DNA of 22,314 nt from Spirogloea muscicola (taxonomy: Eukaryota; Streptophyta; Zygnematophyceae; Spirogloeales; Spirogloeaceae): the NCBI GenBank assembly GCA_009602725.1, contig WELB01000098.1, positions 246,910 through 269,223 on the forward strand. Reading direction: 5' to 3'. The notes beneath the pieces were generated by a model, which worked only from the letters and a program-made list of their open reading frames with translations, did not search any database and was not told the origin of the DNA. The position numbers and the translations under genes are program-made. Of the stretch, positions 1 to 9,200 are shown piece by piece (the stretch's first letter is position 1; every line of letters starts with the position of its first letter).

Positions 1-54
1 CCGCCGCCGCCGCCGCCGCCGCCGGCGGTGGCGCCGGGCCGCGCGGTGGCCATG
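1..54. other. GC-rich edge with CCG triplet run; possible truncated gene start
   Basis: The window opens with eight CCG triplets followed by GC-rich sequence ending in a CCATGG context. An ATG at 52 on the plus strand reads a short peptide (MARQRVLELLRG) before a stop, with a possible donor GTTGGT. On the minus strand an ATG at 53 opens an Ala/Thr/Gly-rich frame running off the window. The GC-rich 5' exons of the genes at 3282 and 17820 look similar in composition, so this may be the first exon of a gene mostly outside the window. Strand and identity cannot be decided. Confidence 0.25.
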
Positions 55-100
55 GCACGACAGCGTGTGCTGGAGCTGCTTCGGGGTTGGTTTTGAGAGA

Positions 101-290
101 AGGGGCTCGACCATTGAGGATAGGGGGCTGAAAAAAGCCAGCCCAAATATGAATGAACAATGTGCGAGAAGGGGCCAGGGGAAGCACTCAGGGAAAACAA
201 GCACAATAAGATACACAGCAGCTACGAAGCACTCGGTAATTTCTGCTAAGCAGCCTCAGGTCAGAGAAACTTGGCTCCTGCTCTTCCTCT
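101..290 (+). repeat. Dispersed repeat, copy A (short)
   Basis: This stretch starts with the hairpin motif (125-144). It continues with a segment containing GAATGAACAA, a purine-rich GGGGCCAGGGGAAGC-like block, and then a CTGCTAAGCAGC palindromic motif near 250. The same order of blocks occurs in inverse orientation at about 540-850 and in direct orientation at about 2430-2700. The three are clearly related but diverged, as expected of old mobile-element copies. No coding capacity is evident; the open frame across it (65-319) is accidental. Confidence 0.6.
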
Positions 291-439
291 CCTCAGCTCA
301 CCTGACTTCCTATATTTGAGGGGTACTAATAAGAGTAAGGGTTTTCTTTCTACTAAGAACGCCCCGTCTGCCTAGCCTGCGGCTCTGCCACTATAGTATG
401 GTAGTGTTACCCTGCAAGAAAGCAAGCGAGCACTAAGGA

Positions 440-490
440 TGGCTGCTAAGTAACCCCTAGTCAGCAGCTACGAGTTGGAGAAAACAGCAA
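440..490 (+). repeat. Dispersed repeat, fragment E
   Basis: A short segment with CTAAGTAACCCCTAGTCAGC followed by a purine-rich stretch matches the CAGTAACCCCTGCTAAGCAG block of the dispersed repeat found at 226-270, 690-720 (inverse), 1198-1240 and 2555-2600. Only this block of the longer repeat is recognisable here. Confidence 0.4.
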
Positions 491-539
491 CCGGAAAGAA
501 ACGGATAGGATCCAAAGATAGGCGATGACTGTGGAAAAC

Positions 540-850
540 AAAGGGCTCCCGCTGCAGCGGTCAATGGCCTGCGCGCTGCACCTGCGTGCCGGCCGCGCCC
601 TTGCTGCTGCCTCTGGCTCTGGCCAGGGGACCCACTTCCAAGAAGAAACAAAGCAGCTACTTCCAGCAGCCTAGCATCTCTGACCTGCGACTGCTTAGCA
701 GGGGTTACTGAGTGAGTCGAAGCTGCTTTGTTGCTTTTTGTGCTTGTCTTCCTTAGTGCTTCGCCTAGCCCCATTCTGGTACTTTGTTCATTCCTTTTTT
801 GGGCTGGCTGTTCCAGCCCATATCCTCAATGGGCGAGCCCTTTCTTCTTT
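540..850 (-). repeat. Dispersed repeat, copy B (long, inverse)
   Basis: Read on the minus strand from about 850, the order is: CTCGCCCATTGAGGATA, the hairpin (801-820), AATGAACAAAG, a GGGGCTAGGCGAAGC block, CTCAGTAACCCCTGCTAAGC, a TCAGAGATGCTAGG block, GTGGGTCCCCTGGCCAGAGC, a CAGCAGC-rich block and a GCAGGTGCAGCGCGC block. The same order appears on the plus strand at 2430-2700. An apparent insertion near 650 (an extra CTGCTTTGTTTCTTC-like piece) separates two blocks that are adjacent in copy C. The open frame 457-774 is inside the repeat and is not taken as a gene. Confidence 0.6.
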
Positions 851-1195
851 TCTTCCCGCCGCCGATAGCCTAGGGCAGCAGCCAGGACATTACTAGCAAG
901 CAGACGCAAGGCGTGTGCCAGGGCTGAGAGAAGAAGAAGTGGCTCTCCCAAAGGGGGCAAGGGGGGAGAGAGAAAGGGCGGCCCGACCTGGACCTTAGAA
1001 TATAGTCCATTCCTTTCCGGCTGGCCTTTAACAGCCATTGGCTTCTTCCTGGAGAAGCTCCTTCCCATCCCGAAAGAAAGGGGCTCTTCCAAGGGGCGAG
1101 GACTATCAAAATGCCAGCCCAGAAAAGGTGGACATGGTCCAAGGGGCCGAGAGGGCCGCGAAGACCACACAGTATGCAAGTGTACAGCTAATAGG

Positions 1196-1260
1196 AGCTT
1201 AGTAACCCCAAGTCAGCAGCCGCAGGTCGGATTAACTTGCAGCTGAAAGAGAGACCCGAC
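1196..1260 (+). repeat. Dispersed repeat, fragment D
   Basis: TTAGTAACCCCAAGTCAGCA followed by GCCGCAGGTCGG repeats the CTCAGTAACCCCTGCTAAGC and CGCAGGTCAGAG blocks of copies B and C. It is a diverged partial copy lying between hairpin copies. Confidence 0.45.
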
Positions 1261-1967
1261 ACTCTGGAACCAGGGACCCGAGACCCGAAAGTTGTGGACA
1301 AGATGAAACAGCTTCATACACCACGGCGACGGCCGTGAGAGCCCAGCCCCGTAGAAGAAAGAGGGGGCGAGGGCAGCAAAAGACCAGCCCGAAATGAATG
1401 CTCTGAATGTATGCCTCTGGTCTGGCCCGTCGGACCTTGTCCAATCGGTTCGGGCTGGCTTTCCGCAGCCCTCGCTTCCTTAGGATGAGCTTACGTTTTA
1501 GGAAGAAAGTGGCTTTCCCAAAGGGGGCGAGGGCTGTGAACAGCCAGCCCATGTCACCTTTGCAAAAGACATTCCACAGCGCTTCCAATATAAGGCATTG
1601 GCTGTGGAAGGCCAGCCAAAGAAGAATGAACAAGGTCAACTGCTGGAAGAAAGAAGGTGCTCGCCCATAGAAAAGCAATGGCTCGCCCATTGAGGATAGG
1701 GGCTGGAAAAGCCAGGGACTCTTCCAGTAGAAGAATTTTGTGTATTTGAAGCAAACGAAGGCAAATGGCCAAGTACAAAGAGAATTGCTCGCCCATAGAG
1801 AAGAGTGGCTGGCAAAGCCAGCCCAAAAAGGATGACAATATCCCAAGCCAAAGAAAGAGGTGCCGAAAAAGAACTACACTACAGCCATACCTTGTTATAG
1901 GCACGTCGGCCGGTTTGGCGAAAATCTGTGACTATATCGAGGTGTGCTTGTTCGTTGTAGAGGCACT

Positions 1968-2002
1968 ATTGCCCCCAAATGTGCTCTTCATTTGGGGGCA
2001 AT
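1968..2002. repeat. Perfect 14-bp inverted repeat (stem-loop) inside the MITE
   Basis: ATTGCCCCCAAATG at 1968-1981 is the exact reverse complement of CATTTGGGGGCAAT at 1989-2002, with a 7-nt spacer. It lies inside the transposon, about 65 bp from its left inverted repeat. It is not followed by a U-run and there is no adjacent gene, so a terminator role is not suggested. Confidence 0.8.
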
Positions 2003-2056
2003 ACTTCTACCGTGACAATCAGCAATATATCAAATTATATTGAAAAATGCCTTTTT

Positions 2057-2156
2057 GGGTTTAGGTTCAGGATTAGGGTTTAAAACTAGACCCTAACCCT
2101 AGGCCTAAACCCTAAACCCCACACCCTAAACCCTAAACCTCAATAACCCTAATCCC
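2057..2156. repeat. Interstitial telomere-like repeats, inverted arrangement
   Basis: A G-rich arm (2057-2085; GGGTTTAGG and GATTAGGGTTTAAA units) is followed at once by a longer C-rich arm (2091-2156; several CCCTAAA and CCCTAA units, diverged). The unit is the TTTAGGG type used by plants and many algae. The two arms face each other head to head, so the single strand can fold back. The block sits near the middle of the 490-bp MITE. Confidence 0.75.
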
Positions 2157-2429
2157 TGTAGAGAATATGAGAAATATTGTTGATTTGTTTTCATATAGGC
2201 ACTTCTAGTGGGGGAATCTGCCCCGAAAAACTGTGCCTGTACATAACGGCACGTTCCCTTATCGAGTCACATTTGCCTGGGGAAAAAAGTACTTCCCGCA
2301 AAATGGTGCCACTATCGAGGATTTAGGGAAATGTGCCCTTATCTTGGGGTGCCTATAACGAGGTTTGACTGTACAGTCCATGCCTTTGGACTAGGACAAA
2401 GACATCAGCCAGAGGACGCTCAGTTAAAA

Positions 2430-2700
2430 AAAAAAGGGGCTGGACAAGCCAGCCCAAAAAAGAATGAACAAAGAACGAGAAGGGGGCCAGAGGAAGCCAG
2501 AGGAAGCGCTAAGAAACCAAAGCACACAAAGAAAGAAAGCAGCTACAAATCACTCAGTAATCCCTGCTAAGCAGCCGCAAATCAGAGAGGCTAGGGTCCT
2601 GGAAGTGGGTCCCCTGGACAGAGCCAGAGGCAGCAGCGAGGGCTCTCCCGGCACGGAGGTGCAGCGCACGGGCCATGGACCTCTGCAGCGAGACGGCCAA
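2430..2700 (+). repeat. Dispersed repeat, copy C (long)
   Basis: A run of ten A is followed by the hairpin at 2436-2455, then AAGAATGAACAAAG, a GGGGGCCAGAGGAAGC block, CACTCAGTAATCCCTGCTAA, TCAGAGAGGCTAGG, GTGGGTCCCCTGGACAGAGC, a CAGCAGC block and GGTGCAGCGCACGGGCC. This is the same block order as inverse copy B. The overlapping open frames (2331-2570, 2464-2838) are explained by the repeat. Homology to copy B runs up to the ATG at 2675 of the fragment described next. Confidence 0.6.
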
Positions 2701-2935
2701 GCACATGCGATACGCAGCCCTTGCCCCCATTGGGAGTGCCACTTCTCTGATACACTTGCGCCAGCGACCCGGCTGCAGGAAAGTCTACCGGTTCACCATG
2801 GAAGCGACGGGCGATTGCGTGGCGGGCGAGCTGGTTAAGTAGCTCAAGCCACTGAGCGCCCAGTGCCCCATGGATATCAATTGCCAACGGGAAGAACTCG
2901 TCTTCCGGCCCCTTCCAGCCATCGCCTCACTCTGA
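2675..2935 (+). pseudogene. Possible broken gene fragment, unknown function
   Basis: From an ATG at 2675 a frame of 55 codons reads like ordinary protein (it includes KVYRFTMEATGDCVAGELVK). It stops at TAG 2840-2842, and the same frame then continues for 30 codons to TGA at 2933-2935. The continuation beyond the stop suggests a decayed exon or a retrocopy. I do not recognise the product. It begins inside the dispersed repeat copy C, so it may be captured or repeat-derived sequence, or chance. Confidence 0.25.
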
Positions 2936-3281
2936 AGTGCTGGCTGTTCGTGGCCGTCCAGTGTGGATTTGGGCGCCTTTTGGCCCTGTGGAAGAGCTCA
3001 CTACCTTTTCCTTGCTAAGCCTCGGCCCCTCGGCCTCCCAGACGAGAGATACAACAGCTCTTCTTTCATCATAAGAGAGGAAGGCGCGCGGGGCGCATGA
3101 AATGAAAGGAAGGCCAATGCAAGCCAATACATTGTTCAGGAGAGTCTAGTGCAAACTAAACAAGGCTACATAATACTAAGGCAGTGGTAGAGGCGCGCCA
3201 GCCGCCCGCAGCAGCACGCCGCTCCGGCGCGCGCCCCGGCCGCGCCCGTTGACCCGTCCTCGCCGCCAGCGGACTCCCGGC
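2936..3281. other. Intergenic and 5' flank of the giant gene
   Basis: About 345 bp with no convincing coding frame. Composition shifts from mixed to very GC-rich from about 3190 onward, where the 5' leader of the downstream gene probably begins. No TATA-like box in a clear position, no RNA gene and no strong repeat were seen. Confidence 0.4.
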
Positions 3282-6200
3282 ATGGAGGCCCCCGGCGACG
3301 ACGGCGCCGCCCGCGACGACGGGCTGCATTTCCTGGAGAAGCTGGCCTTCGCACAGGACCGTCGGCAGGTTCTCGACGAGCTCCTGCCGGGCTGCGAGGA
3401 CGACTACTTCCACCGCGGTGCGGAGTCCTCCTCGGTTCCCACTGTTCTGGTGATGCAGCAAGGAGGACTGAGCCGTCGCTGCGCTTTCTGCATCAGCACC
3501 AGACACTCCAAAGCGTCTTGTTGAGGGGCTGTGCTCCCCCTGCTGCTTGAGTTTGGCGAGGGCATTTCCGCCTTCCTAAGTAGCTTCGAAGCTGAGGGGC
3601 CACTGTGTGTGGCACGCACCCACCTCATCACATTCTGCAGTTGGAAAAACTGCAAGATTTGTCGGGACGAGCACGTCGGCAGGCCAACAGCTGGCCGATG
3701 TGGACCACTGCGCAGGGCTGCTGGCACTGCAGGAAGGGCGCATTGACGAGGCGGTGGCTACACTGCAGAAGATGGAGGATGCACTTGGCTCCACGTCTGG
3801 AATTCCTCATGCTTCTGCTGCCTTCCGCGAGCTGCGGACGAGGGTCAGGCTGCGCCAGTGGGACTTTGGCCAGACGGCCGACACATCCGCCTTCCTTTGC
3901 GAGGTTGGGCACCTCATTTCGTGTGCTCTTTGTGCATACGAACTTCCCGGATCCTGTCAAAAAATCTGCTTGTGCTGCTCCACATCATCTGCAGACGCTG
4001 ACGATCCCGCAGCCTCCTTCCTCAACTGCAGGAACTTGACCTTCGGTTTGACGACAAGCAAGATCGACTGCCTGGAGTGCCAGACGGAGCCAGGCAGCTG
4101 CCTTCTCAGCTCCCCAGTCAGTGCAGCACTATGGACCACCTGCTGGGCCTCCTGTTGGCGTCGGACAGGAGACACTCTGTTGGCGCCCTTGCAGATGGTG
4201 CGCTTGCTTGGGTGGCAAAGTCGCTGCTGCAGGCTCTGCATAACCACGACTCCGTACGGGCACAGTTGCTGGAAAGGCTGCAGAGGCCTGTTGTACCACT
4301 GCTGGTTGACCTGATTGTGCAAGACGGCACAATCTTTGGCGGGTGCGCATCTCAACCTGAGCACATGGTCCAAAACTGAGTGGGATCACTCATGAGAGGC
4401 AATGTGCACGTGGGGTCTTGCTATTGATTGTGCTGCTCTGTGAGGTTCCTAGGCCACATCACCGTCACAGTCCTGCTAGATGAACCTGCTCAGAACACAT
4501 GCAAGATACTGCAAGCTCTGCCAATGCCTCCACCTGTTGAGCAGGCTGTCAATCCATGGCAAGCTGACGCTGCAGCAGATGGACGAACTGCGCGACAAGC
4601 TTCCGGAGGTGGCCACGATGCCACTGTATGTGCAGTATTACTGTCAGAAGCTCCAGCCCCCAGCTGATGTGAGCTTATCGGACGACACAGAGCTATCAAG
4701 GTTCCTGGATCGTCTTCAGCCCATTGCGCTGCTCAGAACCACTCTGCAAGCCGAAGTGTTGCTTGGGCGGCTGATGTTGGGTGTGCGGCAAGGCCGCTAT
4801 GACCCTGCAATCCTGAAGGACTACCTGAAGGTGAGCAAGCAGATTGACCACTTCCACTTTCATGTCTATTTATTTGACATGAACTCCAGTTGCAATTGGC
4901 GCTAATTCTTGTCGTCCTGAGGTATTACTTCAGCACAGTGCTCCATACCCCTTCATGTACCCCTTCAAATGTGCTGAGAGGGCGTCCGTTTTTACGCTTC
5001 ACAGGTACATAAGCATCGTGGGCAGCCACCAGAATATGCAAACACCAGCCATCCAGCATACCTCAGGCAGACAGAGGTCAACATGCACGACGTCACAAGG
5101 AACAATCATGTTGAGAGTTTCCTGGACGGCTTGGTCCCTGGTTGGCAAGCTATTGACGCTCCTGCAGTAGTGAAGGCATACTTTCTAGCGCTCTTCTCCC
5201 AAGCAAGGTCCACTGAGTTCTTGGATGCAGATGCCGATGTGAGAGGAACTCTGGAGGATTGGCAGGAACTCTTCCAAGCAGGCTTGCTTAGCGAGGTTTA
5301 CTGCACTCGCCTTTTGGCAGAGGCCCGACTTTGTGCCGGCGTCCCAAATTCGTCAGAGTGCGACACCTGCATTACTTTGCGCATACTCTGACTTCTTTGC
5401 AGAGAGCTTTGCCAGCTTCTTGTGATGCACTTGCAGTATGAGGGGACACAGACCTTGCAACTGCGTAGCTGAATATCGTCAGGTGCGCAATGCCTTACAC
5501 CAGATATTTGGACATACTCCGACGAGCTCACGAAGCAGACAGAAGAAGTGGGCCTTCTGAGACTGCTGCAAGGGCACTTTTTGAAAGAGTGGAGATTGAG
5601 TTCTCTCCTGCCAATCCTCGTGTGTGGAGTGCAAATGCGGACATCACCCTGCAAGTGATTCTCAAGCATGTTCCGGAGCTCACAGTGAGTTGCGGATCCT
5701 CACAAGGGGGTCACTCATCCCTTGCCCTTTATACAGCTACAAAGTACTTGAGAGAACATCTGAATTTCCTGCATTTAAGCTGATTGATGCCTCTGTTGTT
5801 TACGCGTACAGATCAAAGTATTCGAGATCAATCTCCTGAACTACTTCACAGAGAATCCAGAGCAGTGTGTCGTGCAGCCTGACATCGACCTGGATGGATA
5901 CACTCCTGGGTCAGCCGCAAATTTGCCTGTGGCGATGAAATCTGCATTTCTTGGCAAGTGCAGTTGTTGTCAATTGGTAAGTACAGAGCTAAAGTTGTGT
6001 CTGTGTTGTCCAGGCACGAAGAGGTAAGAAGAATGAAAAGTATGTCCCCTTTACTCCGGAGCGAGGTCCAGCTCCAGCTGCACGAGTTCCAGATTCAGAG
6101 AGGTTGTGTTGTTGTTGACCTATCCGGCAATGGTGCTGCATCACGAGCAATTCTTCACAAGGGTTCACTCAGGTAGCGCCTTTCACTTTCACATACTGCT

Positions 6201-9200
6201 GGTGTGCCTGCCTCCAGCAGTTTGTACGAATTTATCACAACCAGTGTACTTGATGACCTTCCTCTGGCAACACCTTCAGCTGGCAACAAGTGCCCCTCTC
6301 CTGTGCTTCTTGTATGTTCTTAGCTTCGTGGAGCGGCAGAGCGCTGCTGGACACGTCATGAGGGTGTTGAGGGAGGACGGAAGCTGGGCGGGGGCAACCA
6401 CTAGTGCCATCGTTGATGGCAGAGAGTATCACGCCGAGGGAAAGCTGAACGAGATTGTCATTCCCTTTTCAAGTTACCATGTACCTCAGCAGCGAGTTCT
6501 TCTCCGTGAAGGCAGCATGGTCTCCGTGGGCTTCTTCCAGCACCACCAAGAGCGGTACAATTATCTGCACTGTCTCAGTATGTTGTGGGCTGTCACATGA
6601 GCTCTTGACCATGTGCTTTGTGCTATATGCAGACAGCCTCCTTCACGGTGCTATTTCTTGTACCTGCAACAGGTATGAGCTGCAGGCAGATATGTGGCTC
6701 AGTGAAGGTTCTCTACTGGCAAAGCAGGAAGCCCCTTTAGTGGTTAGGACAAGCTTACTTGTAAATGGGTTCCCAGCCCCTCTCGCCATTCTGGAGAGCC
6801 CTCGCATCGTGGTCACACAGCGGTGCAAGGGAGCAGTGACTATTAGCCACGAGGTGCCCCACGTGGTTCTCTCAGATCATGAAGACCTGGTGCATTGCCT
6901 AAGAGTGCACCACAAGGTTGAAGGCTTCACTGTGACACTTTCAGCCAGTGTGAGGGTGATCAGCAAGGGCGGAGTAGTCGAGAAGCTGTCGGCAAGTAGG
7001 AACTGGGCTGTGGAGCAAGCTGTAGGGGACCTTGGGACAGTGGACGACCTTTACTTAACAATGGATGAGAACGGGTACAAGATTGCAGTGAAAGGCTTGG
7101 CTGGTGAGGCAAAGCCTGGAAGGGTAGTTGGGATTACACTACGCCACATGCTGGCAGTGATCTGGAGTCCTGAGACTACTGAGTTGGCTACAGATGGTGT
7201 TGGCTTCTGCCACTTGGGCCAGCTTCACGGTGTGGCAGCTGTGGAAGCCTGGCTGGACAAATCGAACCAGCTCCGCAGGACTTGGGACTTGGCAGCTGTG
7301 ACCAATCATCATCCAAACGATGTACTTGCAGTGCAGGTGACTGTGGCCGCCACAAATGCTTATGTAGTAAGTTGGACTTTGTCTCTCATCACACTTTGCT
7401 TGTCGGAAAGATCTCATATAATTTGTGCTGAGGTACCTGTGCTCAGGGCTACGTCGGCCAGCCTTTGCGTCTGGGGTGCCCATTGAAGTGGGTCGGTGAA
7501 AGTCATGACGGCCAGATTATTGGCCAAGTGGCGCTACTTGAAGTTGTTGGAAGGAGCATACCAAGCTACAGTAGAGATTACACGTCTCAAGTAGCGGTGG
7601 ACAATGGTTGGCTTGAGTTGCCCAGGCTTCCGCCTGGCCGATTTGAGTTGACTGTGCCGTGGATTGATCATCCTGTGCACATTGAGATCATCAAACCTCC
7701 GCCGGATGTAGTGCCAGACGAGGAACATGCAATCAATCAGGTGAACGTGCTCAGGGCAAGCCGGCTGTGGATCATGCATGTCTGCCTTGTCATGATGTCG
7801 TCTGGCACCTGACATCGCAAGGAATGTTTTCCTATCAGGTCAGAGCCGCAGAATTGAGCCTGGAGCCTCTTACAGTTTCTCAGGCATCAGGCCAAGGCCA
7901 GCTTTGCATAGAGTTGCGCGGATGCTCGACGGAGACAACAAGAGTACATGTGCTGCTATCACACCTACTTCTGCGCGGCGAGACCCTCTGCACTGGCTTG
8001 GCTACCAAGACCTTGTCAGCAATTGAGCCACTCTCAGTGCTCTGCACAGAGCAAACGGAAACGGATTACTTGTCAGGCCATCAGCTCGGGGATGAATACA
8101 GGTAGAAATGTTTGTGCTCACCCTCCGTTATGTGTGTGATACAGGGCTAGCGCCTTAACCTCCCTGCAGCTTGTCGCAAGATACATCCCTGTCCTGGTCA
8201 TCATGCGTGCTATCTTTGGCTATAGGTATGTCATGGAAAGGCGATGGGCAGAGCATTTGGGGGCAAAGGTCGGTAACATGCTTCCCAGACCACGGCTGCT
8301 TCTTCAGCCTTGGCCTCTAAGGAAGACAAGGCCCCCAACACCTGAGCAGCTCCAAGATAGTACATCCTTCTTGAGCCACGCGCAAGATTCAGTGGTCCAC
8401 AGGCCCTGCCCTGCTTCAGCCTTTCACAGATATGGGAAGAAGCTGCCAGAATTGTCCAACCAGGCAGACTCTATGGTCTCTCGCCTGGTCACTCCTCCCC
8501 CATTTTATCCGGAGCCTTTGCTCTTGTCCAATCTGAGGCCAGACAGTCAAGGACGTGTTGTCATCCCTGCCCACGCCCTCCCATCTGGCAGCAGCATCGC
8601 CCAGGTTGTGGCTGTTGACGTGGGAAAGAAGAGGCAACAGACAGTGTCTTGCAGCTTCTTCCTGTCGTCGCAGCCTTCACCAGGCTACAAGGATACAACC
8701 CTCAAGAAAGGCCTTACTCCAGGCAAGCACTATGTGGAGGAGCGCTTGAGCGACGTGCTCAAGCCAGGCAGGCAGATTGACATTGCTGACACAACTTCGC
8801 AGGTGCAGGTGAGTTCACCTCGGTCACTCTCTAGCATAGCAACCGCCCAGAGTACAAGTTGGTGATTGCCACCTCAGAAGCTGCTGCCTCACTGCGGCAC
8901 TGAGCTATATTCTTCCCGTTGCGCAACATCACGACAGATTTATGACACAGTCGCAAAAGTGCATGGCCTCTTCACTTCACTGATGCGAGGTAGACCTGGT
9001 GAAGACAAGTGGAAGGACTTTTCATTTGTTGCCGAATGGCCCAAGCTCAGCCTTGACACGAAGAGGAAATTGCATGCACAGTATGCCAGCCACGAGCTGA
9101 ATTTCTACCTCTTCTGCAAAGATCAAGACTTCTTCAATGCACATGGTAATAGATATGTGCCTTTGTCAGCTCGCCTTGCAATAGTGGGAGGAAGATGTAT

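Larger units (their letters stand above)
125..1824. repeat. Cluster of short hairpin repeats (core GGCTGG..CCAGCC)
   Basis: A short motif with core GGGCTGG-AAAAG-CCAGCCC (7-bp stem, about 5-nt loop) recurs many times. In its best copies it is preceded by CTCGCCCATTGAGGATA and followed by CAAAAAAGAATGAACAA. Plus-oriented copies lie at 125-144, 1113-1120 (right arm only), 1372-1390, 1531-1550, 1600-1617, 1699-1715 and 1806-1824, with another outside this span at 2436-2455. Inverted copies lie at 801-820, 1017-1034 and 1452-1471. The long open frames across 826-1904 on both strands are by-products of this repetition. I cannot name the element; it could be a fold-back or MITE-derived module. Confidence 0.7.
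1880..2373. mobile_element. Pogo/Tigger-like MITE with TA target-site duplication
   Basis: Terminal inverted repeats of 23 bp lie at 1882-1904 (plus) and 2349-2371 (inverted). They share CAGYCAWACCTYGTTATAGG and match at 20 of 23 positions. Each end is flanked directly by TA (1880-1881 and 2372-2373), the duplication expected for Tc1/mariner-type transposition. The start CAG..ACCTCG-TTATA resembles the ends of pogo/Tigger elements as I remember them. The 490-bp interior has no transposase frame, so it is a non-autonomous derivative. It contains sub-terminal repeats, a 14-bp palindrome and inverted telomere-like repeats. The class call rests on TIR sequence and TSD; an exact family is not assigned. 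Confidence 0.75.

Noticed and set aside
826-1904. Several open frames of 70-204 codons on both strands (for example 1232-1846 minus)
   Set aside because: They are built from the hairpin repeats and share the same repeated peptide-like strings in different frames; no protein family is recognisable.
1968-2002. Bacterial-type terminator hairpin
   Set aside because: There is no U-tract and no upstream gene, and it lies inside a DNA transposon.
1-2800. CRISPR-like array, because of the regular hairpin repeats
   Set aside because: Spacing and orientation are irregular, the copies are diverged, and the window is clearly eukaryotic with spliceosomal introns.
2840-2842. TAG reassigned to a sense codon (alternative genetic code)
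   Set aside because: The WDR4 gene ends in TAG immediately after its conserved basic tail, and the other two genes use no internal TAG, so a standard code is the simpler view.
5977-5982. GTAAGT donor in the giant gene
   Set aside because: It is a strong donor by sequence, but using it breaks the frame of the next exon; the GTGCAG at 5958 preserves it.
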